Origin: Endomychus coccineus
Taxonomy: Eukaryota > Arthropoda > Insecta > Coleoptera > Endomychidae
DNA: 64,000 nt
Assembly: GCA_958510875.1 (NCBI GenBank)
Contig: OY294067.1
Span: 254,573,736 to 254,637,735 of the forward strand
Direction of reading: 5' to 3'
The position numbers were made by a program, and so were the translations under genes. The notes under the pieces are model-generated. The model saw only the letters and a program-made list of their open reading frames with translations, was not told the DNA's origin and did not search any database. Below, in pieces: positions 30,150-41,696 of this stretch (positions are counted from its first letter, which is position 1; each line of letters opens with the position of its first letter).

Positions 30150-32046
30150 TACCTAACCTTGCGGGGTAAACGCAGGTATTACCTGGTTCTGTCTCATATT
30201 TAACCGGTCAACCATAACTGGGCATTTTCGATTTATTCAATATCTATTTGGTATTTTCAGTTTATGAAAGTGTACCTAATTACTAGAGAAACCTAACCTG
30301 GTTCTGTCTCATATTTAACCGGTCAACCATAACTGGGCATTTTCGATTTATTCAATATCTATTTGGTATTTTCAGTTTATGAAAGTGTACCTAATTACTA
30401 GGGAAACCTAACCTAACCTAACCTAACCTAACCTAACCTAACCTAACCTAACCGGGCGGGGTAAACGCAGGTATTACCTGGTCCTGTCTCATATTCAACC
30501 GGTCAACCATAACTGGGCATTTTCCATTTATTCAATATCTATTTGGTATTTTCAGTTTATGAAAGTGTACCTAATTACTAGAGAAACCTAACCTAACCTA
30601 ACCTAACCTAACCGGGCGGGGTAAATGCAGGTATTACCTGGTCCTGTCTCATATTTAACCGGTCAACCATAACTGGGCATTTTCCATTTATTCAATATCT
30701 ATTTGGTATTTTCAGTTTATGAAAGTGTACCTAATTACTAGAGAAACCTAACCTAACCTAACCTAACCTAACCGGGCGGGGTAAACGCAGGTATTACCTG
30801 GTTCTGTCGCATATTTAACCGGTCAACCATAACTGGGCATTTTCCATTTATTCAATATCTATTTGGTATTTTGAGTTTATGAAAGTGTACCTAATTACTA
30901 GAGAAACCTAACCTAACCTATCCTGACCTAACCTAACCGGGCGGGGTAAACGCAGGAATTACCTGGTTCTGTCTCATATTTAACCGGTCAACCATAACTG
31001 GGCATTTTCCATTTATTCAATATCTATTTGGTATTTTCAGTTTATGAAAGTGTACCTAATTACTAGAGAAACCTAACCTAACCTATCCTAACCTAACCTA
31101 AATGGGCGGGTTAAACGCAGGTATTACCTGGTTCTGTCTCATATTTAACCGGTCAACCATAACTGGGCATTTTCCATTTATTCAATATCTATCTGGTATT
31201 TTCAGTTTATGAAAGTGTACCTGATTACTAGAGAAACCTAACCTGACCTTACCTAACCGGGCGGGGTAAACGCAGGTATTACCTGGTTCTGTCTCATATT
31301 TAACCGGTCAACCATAACTGGGCATTTTCCATTTATTCAATATCTATTTGGTATTTTCAGTTTATGAAAGTGTACCTAATTACTAGAGAAACCTAACCTA
31401 ACCTAACCTAACCTAACCTGACCTAACCGGACGGGGGTAAACGCAGGTATTACCTGGTTCTGTCTCATATTTAACCGGTCAACCATAACTGGGCATTTTC
31501 CATTTATTCAATATCTATTTGGTATTTTCAGTTTATGAAAGTGTACCTAATTACTAGAGAAACCTAACCTAACCTATCCTAACCCTACCTAACCGGGCGG
31601 GGTAAACGCAGGTATTACCTGGTTCTGTCTCATATTTAACCGGTCAACCATAACTGGGCATTTTCGATTATTCAATATCTATTTGGTATTTTCAGTTTAT
31701 GAAAGTGTACCTAATTACTAGAGAAACCTAACCTAACCTAACCTAACCTAACCGGGCGGGGTAAACGCAGGTATTACCTGGTTCTGTCTCATATTTAACC
31801 GGTCAACCATAACTGGGCATTTTCCATTTATTCAATATCTATTTGGTATTTTCAGTTTATGAAAGTGTACCTAATTACTAGAGAAACCTAACCTAACCTA
31901 ACCTAACCTAACCGGGCGGGGTAAACGCAGGTATTACCTGGTTCTGTCTCATATTCAACCGGTCAACCATAACTGGGCATTTTCCATTTATTCAATATCT
32001 ATTTGGTATTTTCAGTTTATGAAAGTGTACCTAATTACTAGAGAAA
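30150..32046. repeat. satellite of about 160 bp with (CCTAA)n telomere-type blocks, 12 units
   Basis: Each unit runs GGGCGGGGTAAACGCAGG, ATTACCTGG, TCTGTCTCATATTTAACC, GGTCAACCATAACTGGGC, TTTATTCAATATCTATTTGG, GTGTACCTAATTACTAG, then a run of CCTAA. Unit starts are near 30161, 30299 (partial joint), 30456, 30616, 30776, 30941, 31106, 31261, 31432, 31598, 31756 and 31916. CCTAA runs vary from 2 to 9 copies and explain most of the unit length differences. CCTAA is the C-rich strand of the arthropod telomere repeat TTAGG. The last unit ends at GAGAAA with no CCTAA run. Confidence 0.92.
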
Positions 32047-32061
32047 ATCAGAACACCAACA

Positions 32062-32190
32062 ATGGTCACAAGGTTGTCACTTGCCACCGAAGCTGTCTTA
32101 TAAGGAACAGTGAAATATAAAAAATCTGGACATACCCTTGGAGTTCCCCAGAGTACACTGGAAGACTGGATCAAGAAGAAAATAAATTAT
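32062..32190 (+). pseudogene. pogo/Tigger-type HTH (psq-like) fragment
   Basis: Reads MVTRLSLATEAVL, a stop, then GTVKYKKSGHTLGVPQ and STLEDWIKKK. This fits the psq/CENP-B N-terminal helix-turn-helix of pogo-type transposases (AxxAV..G....KAA..FGVPxSTLxxxxK). Only the first helix-turn-helix remains. It begins directly after the telomere-motif satellite. Confidence 0.4.
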
Positions 32191-32199
32191 ATTTGAAAG

Positions 32200-33000
32200 A
32201 AATGATTACCTACAAAAAAAACTAAACAGAAATGATATACACATCTTCCAAAACTGATGAATGGGTGGAATGTATTTCGTGCAAGAATTCTTTACACATG
32301 GAGGGTTTACAGCTTGGCTGGAACAGGCTATAGCTAGATGAATTCCGAAACGACAGTTCCAACATTCCGGTTTTGCCCTCACAATCAACCCGGTTGTGCT
32401 GCCCTGCATGGGGTTGGAGAAAAACCGTGTTTCACTCCACTAAAGTGGAGTATTTCTGTTAATAAAGAAGTTTTTCATTATTTTTTGTGCTTATTCGGTG
32501 AATAATATTTACAGGCTCCCATTGCTGTGAAATGACTTGAATGAATAAAATTATTGTGGGATACGTACTGTATTTACCTTAGATACCCTGGTCTACTCGA
32601 CTAATTGGAAGGTGACTAATTTACTTCACAAAACCTACCTCAGAACAGTAGATATGTTAAACTGGTTGCTTGTGGCCGTCGTATATTTTGCCGAGCTTAC
32701 GAGGGCTCAACAGTCCCTGCCATGAATACTACCTTTTTATGATGCTCTCTTTGAACCCATATTACGCTCAAACACACTGGATTAACCTTTTTTACATATT
32801 GAATAAATATTCAATGTTTGTCGAATTCACAGCACGCGGTGCGACTTTATGACTACATGATCATAATCTGGATGTTCTTATTCTGGTTAAGTCCTGATTA
32901 ACCGTGATGCATTTTCATTTGCGCAACATTGGTTTCCTTATGATATTATTATTCGACTTTTTTAACAAGGCCATAGAACGATACGTACCTTACTGTTATT
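32200..33000. other. intergenic, nothing recognised
   Basis: Small frames at 32206-32409 (minus) and 32670-32852 (plus) without motifs. Confidence 0.4.
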
Positions 33001-33004
33001 TCTT

Positions 33005-33310
33005 GAATGTCAGCATCCCGGTTCTTATATATTTCAATAGAACTGACTGAGGATTGTTATGGTTAAGTATAAACAAGTTTAAAGTTTCTTTGCCTAATTG
33101 ACCACAATTTCGTGTATGTAACTTAAGATATATAATAAATTTTCCGAATTATGAAGATAACTTAGATAATTTAACATAGATAACTTAGATAATTTAACAT
33201 AGGATTATAAAGATGAATAAACGTAAAAGATTGAACCATAGGCGTAATTGGTAAACACCCTGGACTAGAAATCCAGTAATGTGGGTTCTAATCCCGCCTA
33301 TGCTTCAATG
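33005..33310. repeat. partial third copy of the 474 bp repeat with inverted tRNA-like part
   Basis: 33008-33240 matches units 1 and 2 across their junction (CCCGGTTCTTATATATTTCA followed by ATAGAACTGACTGAG). At GAACCATAGGCG (about 33234) the orientation flips and the tRNA-like segment is read on the plus strand to about 33305. A 12-base internal duplication of AACTTAGATAATTTAACATA is also present near 33165-33200. Confidence 0.75.
33236..33306 (+). other. tRNA-like segment (inverted copy)
   Basis: GTAATTGGTAAACACC, then CTGGACTAGAAATCCAG with loop CTAGAAA (U at position 33, anticodon position AGA), then GGGTTCTAATCCCGCC. The B box is changed (GGTTCTAATCC). The flanking GAACCATAGGCG and CGCCTATGCTTC can pair, so the whole forms a cloverleaf-like fold, but no variable arm of Ser type is present. 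Confidence 0.45.
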
Positions 33311-33914
<604 letters not shown>

Positions 33915-33919
33915 TATTG

Positions 33920-34360
33920 TATAGTGGGAAGAAGCAAGAAAAAGAGAACTCTTTGAAGGTTGTCCTAGCTTTCGGAAATCTTCATTTCCAAGCTATAATA
34001 ATTTCAGTTATAAAGGTAAAATTGTTATGATTTAACTTACTGATATGACTCACATCTTTGATGAGAATGTTTACAGAGATGTTGACATTATGAAAAGAAA
34101 CGTTCACAACGATGAGGATGATTAGCACTATTTTCCAATTGATTAAATTGTATTGAAGATTAACAACTTTTATACAATTTTCAATTAAGACAGATTTCAT
34201 TTAACGACCAAGAGGTGGTAGAAGTGATAACAGAATATTCAAACAACCATAGACATGATAAGTCACACTGAAACAATGCGTCAAAGAACAATGCAGATGA
34301 TTAAGAGAGGATGTCCAATTCTATGGTTTGATTGGACATTCTATTATTCCTGTCTCCGTT
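33920..34360. other. intergenic, nothing recognised
   Basis: A 72-codon minus-strand frame at 33982-34200 is hydrophobic and AT-driven; no motif. Confidence 0.35.
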
Positions 34361-34365
34361 ATTAT

Positions 34366-34498
34366 ATGATAAATTTATGTCTAAGGTAAATAAATATGAA
34401 TAAATTTGATTCAAATGGTTAATGTCTGAATTGCATAATAAAAAAACAGATATCAGCCATTTGAATGAAACGTATTCATATTTTTGACCTTAGACATA
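34366..34498. repeat. small inverted repeat
   Basis: ATTTATGTCTAAGGT..AATATGAATA...TTCAAATGG at the left is complementary to CCATTTGAA...TATTCATATT...ACCTTAGACATAAAT at the right, around a loop of about 40 bases. It may be a MITE. Confidence 0.7.
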
Positions 34499-34849
34499 AA
34501 TTCATTGAAATTTTATCAAATTATAAAAACCTTATCCTACAAAAATTCTGTGTGGTTTACTTTCTCAATCAAAAATGATTCAGCTTATTCCGGATATACA
34601 ACTAAATTCCAAATATAGTCATCGCTGAAACGAATGGAAAAATGTTTATTTTTCGAATGTATAATCTCAATTTTTCCTGGAGTGAATTCCAGCTCTTGGT
34701 GAGGGCGCAACCAAGGTTACTCGCAATTAAATAAACCCTGCAGTGAAGTTCAAATTATGATAACAAGATGTTGAGAGTTACATCACTTCTCATCACCCTT
34801 TTATTTTCGTTGTACTGTCGTCAATTCACTTCGACTCCTTGTTTATTTT

Positions 34850-35020
<171 letters not shown>

Positions 35021-35024
35021 GTCA

Positions 35025-35870
35025 AGAAAAAATTCTTAACCAGCGGGTGTCTACGTTGTATAAGAAGCCTACCTGGCAAATTTCAAGTACATTCGTGTAA
35101 AGCCATTTTTGTATGTAATGAAAGTTAGATTTTTAACTCTGATATGAAATTGATCTGGTATCGTTGGTTTTGACGCTGAATGAACTTCAAAGTCTCATTA
35201 CATCGAGTTATTGAACATTTTCAATTAATCAAAATGAGTTTGTTTTTGAAATGCGAGTAATTGATGTTGAGACTGGAATGTATATAGCCGCATGAGAGTT
35301 TTAGATGTCGAATCTAAATTGCTTTCAGAATTTTCTGCTCCATCACGAACAACGCCCGTTAAACGAGAAAACGAATTTTCAAGACATCGAGGAAAATATT
35401 CTCGCTTGTTTTGATTTATTTTCGTTATAGGGAGTATGTCTACTGAAATAATTAGTGTATTGGAAGGCAATTAGTTTGATGGCTTCAAAATACGATCGTC
35501 AATTAAGTCGGTTAAACATTTCGAAAATTCAATTTACATCTCCAAGCTACGCGAATATCTATCGTCTGTTTTTATGTCTGAATGATACAACTTAATTATG
35601 CCTAGATTCTTCCCATTGGTCGGGCATCCAAACTTTAATGAAACATGAAAGCAATTTCTAAATGAATGGATGCCATTCGATATAATTGATATTGACGTTT
35701 GCACAGGCACAAATTGACATTGGACATATATACGACATCTTCATACTAGTGTTTCACCATCTAATGAGATATAATATGTATCGGAAAATTAGTAATACCA
35801 AATACTGATTCAATAGTACTACTCATTATTTGGAGTGATAATTTAGAACAACTTAATAATTTATTAAATA
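35025..35870. other. intergenic, nothing recognised
   Basis: A minus-strand frame at 35225-35470 has no motif. Confidence 0.4.
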
Positions 35871-35879
35871 ATAACACAT

Positions 35880-36085
35880 ACACAACAATAAATCATGATT
35901 CGCATCACCCGATACAACACGAAATAGCTAGTTTTCATAGTCATATCAATAGACTATTCGAAACACCACTATCAACATCACATTTTCAACTAGAATTGAA
36001 AATCATTTGTCAAATAGCGGAAATGAATGGATTTAGTGAAAATATAATATACTAAATGTTACATAGAAAACAAAATCACAATTAT
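35880..36085 (+). pseudogene. PLE reverse-transcriptase thumb fragment (third PLE family)
   Basis: Reads NHDSHHPIQHEIASFHSHIN, then RLFETPLSTSHFQLELKIIC and QIAEMNGFSENIIY, a stop, and MLHRKQ. Penelope-type RTs have this block after the palm (DSxHPxxHKxAxFxSxIxRLxxxPLS...ExxxIxxIAxxNGY). Only one stop in about 65 codons. No motif C or nuclease domain is nearby. It is distinct from PLE-1 and PLE-2 in this window. Confidence 0.6.
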
Positions 36086-36259
36086 TTATATATTAGGCCA
36101 CAATTAGAAAATAACATTCAAATTTCTCAACTTTCAAATGATATTAATTCAAATAATACACTACCTTTTAGATCAATAAATTATTTAGACATGTATGTAT
36201 AGATAGATTTGTCCCTTTTTTACTGTTTATACATTACGGCGTAGAACACGTCAGTTCTA

Positions 36260-37195
36260 CAGGGTGAGTCAGTTTTTTGTAGACAAACAGGAGATAGAAC
36301 AGGTGTTTTTAAGGAGAAAAGTTTTTATAAATATATGTCGTAGAAGGCTTCGTTTTCGAAATACAAGGTGTTGAAATTGAAAAAAAAATTTTGTTTTTTG
36401 CGAAGATCTCTGGAACCGTTCATCGTTCAGAAGACAGCTTTTGTGAGCATTTTCTACTCATAGTAAGCTATGTTCTGTGCGGTAAAAACATTTTTTTTAG
36501 TCATAATTGGTGAAGATTTTGAAGGGGTAGTGGGTGTTTTTCTCCCCAACTTCTACGCCACTGAAAAAAGTACAATTTTGAGACAACTATTTTAACCGCC
36601 AATGTTTTCTACACAAAAAAGACACTCCTGGTCATGAGCTCTAAAGTTGACCGTTTCCGAGAAAAATCAACTTTTATGTTGAAAAACATGGTCAATCCTT
36701 TGGTTTTGTTACTTGTTCTAACGTTTGAATAAATTTTGTTTAATTAGTAAGAATTGACCATGTTTTTCAACATAAAGTTGATTTTTCTCGAAAACGGTCC
36801 ACTTCAGAGCTTATGACCCGTAGTACCTTTTTTGTGTAGAAAATTTCGGCGGTTTAAATGGTTGTCTCAAAACCGTACTTTTTCCAGTGGCGTAGAAGTT
36901 GGGGGAGAGAAACACCCACTACCCCTTCAAAATCTTCACCAATGAAGAGTGAAAAAAATTTTTTTATAGCCCAAAACATAGCTTACTATGAGTAGAAAAT
37001 GTTTACAAAAGCTGTTTTCTGTACGATAAACGGTTCCGGAGATATTCGCAAAAAAACGAATTTTTTTATCAATTTCAACACCCTGTATCTCGAAAACGAA
37101 GCCTTCTAGGACATATGTTTATAAGAACTTTTCTTCCTAAAAATACTTGTTCTATCTCCTGTTGCAGTCTGTCCACAAAAAACTGACTCATCCTG
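36260..37195. mobile_element. 0.94 kb palindromic foldback, copy 2
   Basis: Bounded by TA (36258-36259 and 37196-37197), with CAGGGTGAGTCAGTTTTTTG at the left and its complement at the right. The arms are near-perfect inverted repeats of about 430 bases around a centre at about 36700-36765. The inner 800 bases match copy 1 at 14275-15181, in opposite orientation, including the CATGGTCAAT...ATTGACCATG core. The outer 60-70 bases differ from copy 1. Confidence 0.9.
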
Positions 37196-37199
37196 TATA

Positions 37200-37530
37200 G
37201 TGGTAAATGAGAGTAAGATTTTTATAATGTAAAAAACGACTGAATACATGTGATATCTTCGAGAATATACCTAGGAAACATATATATGAAACATACAATA
37301 CAATAAAATACAGATAAATTGAAAGAATTAATATTAATTGAAGTTGAGATTGATGATGAAAATGTTGAAATTTTATGAAATTATAAAAACATTGAACTAC
37401 AAATATTCCACCGAGTAGTATATTTTCTCAATCAAGAATGATTTCAGCTCCATCTTGATTCTTGTTAACGGTTGTAGCCTCATTTAGAGAGGAAGTTTAG
37501 TAAATATTTTTGTTAGAGAATACTGAACAT
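37200..37530. other. intergenic, nothing recognised
   Basis: The 37360-37450 segment resembles 34500-34590 (TTGAAATTTTAT.AAATTATAAAAAC...TTTCTCAATCAA.AATGATT), so a small dispersed repeat is likely. Confidence 0.4.
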
Positions 37531-37539
37531 TATTGACAA

Positions 37540-38860
37540 GATAGCTAAGGCTAGCCTGGTTAGAGAACATATTCCGCGTGCATGGCGCCCTTCTGAAGTA
37601 GTTTTTATTCCGAGAAAGCAGGTAAAGGAAGCTACACCAACGACAAGGATTTTAGACCTATCTGCCAAACGTCCTTTATACTGAAGACCCTGGAATGACT
37701 AATCGATTGGTACATCAAAGACGAAGTTCAGAGCACGAATCCACTGTGAGTGGAACAACACCCCTACAAAGAAGGTCGGTAGGCGAGATCTGCTCTACAA
37801 TCAGCAGTCTTCCTCATTGAAAATCAGATAGAAGAGGAAGAGCATGTAGTGAGAGCCTTCTGAGATATAGAAGGCGCCTTCAACAATACCACAACCAAGA
37901 GTATCTACGAAGTCCTCAAGGATAAAGGAATTCCTAACTTAGTAAGCACCTGAATCCAGAACATGCTGAAAACAGGAACCTCCAAGTCTCCAGAGGTGAA
38001 CCACGATAAGTGGCTCTGTGGAAACAAATGTCCACAAGGGGAGTACTCTCAGCCACCATCTGTTACATAGTGGCCGATAGTGGATTGAGGAAAGTAGCCA
38101 ACCTAGGATGTCACGTGATCGGATACGTCGACGACATAATCATAATCGTCAGGGGAAAATTTCTGAACACTCTGATGGACCTAGCACAATCAGTCCTGAT
38201 AGTACTGAATGAACGGTGGAACGATAGAAGATTGAAGATTAAATGTAACAAAGCAGAAATTTTAGTATTCGCTAAGAAGTACAAAACAGTACTCACCAGG
38301 GAACTGACCATAGCAGGTCGAGTGATTAAAATCAGTGACCAAGCGAAATTATTAGGAGTTATCTTAGACTTCTATGGAAACCACAACTATAACAGAAATG
38401 TCGCAAATTCACTGCAGCCTTTTGGTTGTGCAGAAGGGCTCAGTCCAAACACCATAATGTGGATCTTTGGAGCCATTCTTAAGTCGAGGTTGACATACTC
38501 CTCGGTAGTATGGTGGTAAAGAGTAGAGATCAGGACGCCCAAATCAATCCTGAACCCTGAGAAAGCTCATTCTAGGTACTGCCACGGGAGCAACAAATAG
38601 CGCTCCCATGACGGCACATGGAGCGCTAAAGAAGGAACCACTATACCTGACTAGAGAAGGTACGACAACATAAACTGCCCACAGAATTATTTTAATAGGT
38701 CTGTTGAAGGCAAAAGGTAGCAATACCTCACTACCAATCGTATAAGCATACCACCCAGAGAAGATTGGTTAAATGGTTCACTGATGGAGCCAGAAACCAT
38801 GGGCAGGCTGGAACAGGGATATACCACAAGCCTTCAGGTAAAAGTATTTCTATACATACA
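37540..38860 (+). pseudogene. non-LTR retrotransposon RT with RNase H start (R1/I-like)
   Basis: In several frames the RT order is complete: DFRPICQTSFILKTLE near 37640, a motif A block equivalent to LDIEGAFNN near 37865, CPQGEYSQPPSVT (a degraded CPQGGVLSP) near 38030, the catalytic GYVDDIIIIVRGKF at 38120-38160, and KLLGVILDFYGNHNYNRN near 38350. The stretch 38010-38519 is open for 169 codons. An RNase H start (WFTDGARNHGQAGTGIYHK) follows near 38775, where the element is cut off. It would reverse-transcribe its own RNA. Many stops and shifts make it dead. Confidence 0.8.
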
Positions 38861-39610
38861 CCACTGGAACCACTGATTTAGAGATTTTTCGTTTCTTAAA
38901 TAGAGGGAGTAAGATTTTCCCGAACATGTTACCATATAGTCAAAATATATCAACCAGCCTTTCGGCGTGCGAACAGATAAATGAATAGCATCTTGTTGAA
39001 AAGTTTCCTTGAAAATATAAGCTATAACTGAGTATACCCAGGAGTTCAAGGTATCTTCGAACGGCTGCACGAAACAAGAATGGGAAATGATGGAAGTGAT
39101 ATCGGGAATATGAACGTTGGAGGTTACAGATGCTACATCAAAAGTGACGAACAAAGCCTCTAGACCAACCTAGAATCCTTAAAGTTTCTTAACGGAATAG
39201 AGTTGATATCCACCCACCAGTTGAATGAATCGACTATTAGTACTGTGAAATCCTATAGAAGTTGATTGTCTCCTCGATAGACACCTTTTCATATATTGAT
39301 ATAGACCATGGAAGAGAATGTATAATTATGTTCAAATGGAGTCTGTCGTACTGAACCTTTTTCAATTGTACCTATTGCGACAATATTCTGATTGAAGATT
39401 GTCGACTGCATTTAAACAGGATCGATATTAGTCTTATCTTTCGTGGTGGGATTGTTGCTCTGATAAAGTAATCATTTGTAGTCAAGTTAAGCATAATGTA
39501 TGAGTACAATTCTTGTACTGTATCATAAATCTCCGTTTCCAACCTAAAAATATCACGATTTGAAGGGCCGTAAATCTCTTTGTTATAATTGGCAATCATC
39601 TAGCCAACCG
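38834..39610 (-). other. possible decayed coding region, unrecognised
   Basis: Two minus-strand open stretches, 38834-39154 (106 codons, contains LFVTFDVASVTSN, which faintly resembles PLE motif A) and 39372-39599 (75 codons). They could be parts of one old gene or another retroelement. No catalytic motif confirms either. Confidence 0.2.
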
Positions 39611-40099
39611 CAGGTGAACGGAACAATTTAATATTTCTTGTGGACTCATTGTCTCCGTTCTGTCAACAATAACTATCAAACTTCAGAGGCAAGCTTCCAG
39701 CATCTGACTGCTATATGCAATATTGATTAGAATAGTGGTTGTGATATGATTTTGAAATTAACAACCGTCAATCGCATTGTAATATTATTATATTTGCTCA
39801 TATGACTTCATTCAAAACGAAACTCATTAAATATTGAATTACATTTGTATCTTTAAAGCATTATATATACATAATATTACGGTCAATGTCACTGCATTTA
39901 TGATTAATAATGATTTTCGAACCAGGTATGAATTATATGTACATTCTCGGGAAATAGGCTACATTAACATGATTATTATGGCCACCAAAAAACATTTTTA
40001 TCAAATAAAAAATGAACAAAATCTATAATGGAACGTCATATAAATAACATAAACGGTAATTTTATAACATTACGATAATTTCCGGAGACCTCAGAGAAA

Positions 40100-41696
40100 A
40101 TTAAGAAATGTTCAAGAAAGTATGATATGAATGTTTCGCATAAACCTACTAACTGTATCGGTAGATATTTTTCAAATCTGAAACCTTTATACCTACCTAA
40201 AGATAAACAAATACACAGTATACAAAACAAGCTGTTCAGATTGCGATGGTGTAAGTGTTACAATTTACTCTTACTAAAGGATAAAGTAAAAAGCTCTATT
40301 TTATCACTTGGTTGCCGACAGCTACAGTGAAGATGGTCGTAGGTTATATTTTTAAATGTTAAGAATACGGGCGCCAGAGTATTTTAACCAACCAATGAAT
40401 TATGTATACAACTAGGGGATGCAAATACTAAAGTCCCCAGGTTAAATTACACTGGAAGGAAGGAAATAAAAGACCTGTACTCAGAATGATTGAAATTTAC
40501 TTTGAGATATTAATATTGATATAATTTGAGACAGAACTTATTTTAATGAGGTATGAAGCGAATGAATAGCAAATATGGATGAAGTTAATTACTTAAATCA
40601 ATAAAACAATGAACAGTTGAATCTACACAATATACAATACTCAACGATTATTAACAAATGTTACATAAAATAAAAATCGATAAACTGACTTGAGAGCTGG
40701 ATGTTGTACTTTCTTGGTGATGTTCAATTACTTCTACTTCATGTAGGGGTCCCTGCCACAATTGTAATATCGTTTCCACGATTTTACTTCACGAATAAAT
40801 CAGCGACTCCTAAGTATCTTTCCACAGCAGATTCAAGCCAATCCTCAACACATTTCTTGTTGAATTTTCCACAACGTAGACAAAAAAGAGGGAAAAGAAG
40901 GAAACGTAGAACCTTCTAACACGATAGGGTTTTCCTTCAAATAAGACAACTTTTACTTCCGTTCACAGCCAGACACGTCGAAAACTAAGTTCAGATCCCC
41001 GAAGGTATATCAATCACCCTATTAATCACAATGATTCCAATCCAAATTGGAAATTGATGTTTTTGTTTTCAACGGAAGGATATTCCCAGAATTTGGTTCC
41101 AAACACACGCTTAGTATCACCTCCCTGTTGAAAATAACCTAGCAAAATCGACGTTCCACTCGAACGAATCCACCAGAAGTAACATTTTCTCTTCCTTTCC
41201 GGCGTCTCACAGAACACCCTCGAAAGAGAAGCGGTAACTGACACCGAGCAATTAAGACCCTTAGAATATAGGTACGGTCCATGACTCTTAGAATATACGG
41301 ACCATGACTCTTAGAATATACCGAATATACGGTCTAGCATAGCTGACATCACAGGAGTTAACCGATTGTCCTACAGCGGCCATTTCTAAGCCGTAAAGTG
41401 GCATTTACACGTTACAATGGGACTACTAGAATCTTTAAACAATATTTACAAAAAAGAATGTATGGCCATAAGTATAATACAAGAAACAAAAACATAGAAA
41501 ATTCCACCGCCCTGAATACTATGCTTTGATTATAATCATCAATTCGATTACAAAAATGTTAATATTTTAACTAAGGAAACCAATATTACAAAATATCTAT
41601 TCCGGAGATGATTCACATAAAACGTGACTCCAAGTCTGTAAATCATAGAGCAGATATTCAGTCGTTAAGTCAGATTTATACTAATTTAATTAATTA
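40100..41696 (+). pseudogene. PLE-2 GIY-YIG region, split by an insertion
   Basis: 40125-40249 reads VSHKPTNCIGRYFSNLKP, matching AHKPTNCVGKYFSNLKPV of the copy at 51.6-52.4 kb. The reading stops at GATGG (40245-40249) and resumes at 41421 with FKQYLQKRMYGHKYNTRN, ending EMIHIKRDSKSVNHRAD...SQIYTNLIN at 41696. The GIY-type catalytic start is at the break. Frame changes occur in the second part. It is a dead copy of PLE family 2, on the plus strand. Confidence 0.75.
40250..41420. mobile_element. 1.17 kb insertion within PLE-2
   Basis: Defined by comparison with the uninterrupted PLE-2 copy at 51600-52385: sequence is continuous there but split here between GATGG and GACTAC. Ends begin TGTAAG on the left and are the complement of TGTAACGTGTAAA on the right, with ATGG on both sides as a possible 4-base target duplication. 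No coding motif was found inside. A short 22-25 base tandem (ATGACTCTTAGAATATA) lies at 41280-41330. Confidence 0.55.

Noticed and set aside
30150..32046. A CRISPR-like array of regular repeats
   Set aside because: Units of about 160 bp repeat head to tail with no short repeat plus unique spacer pattern; the DNA is eukaryotic and the spacers are themselves identical.
38834..39154. A fourth PLE reverse transcriptase
   Set aside because: Only a weak FDVASVTSN resemblance to motif A; motifs B and C are absent. Kept only as an unrecognised coding-like stretch.
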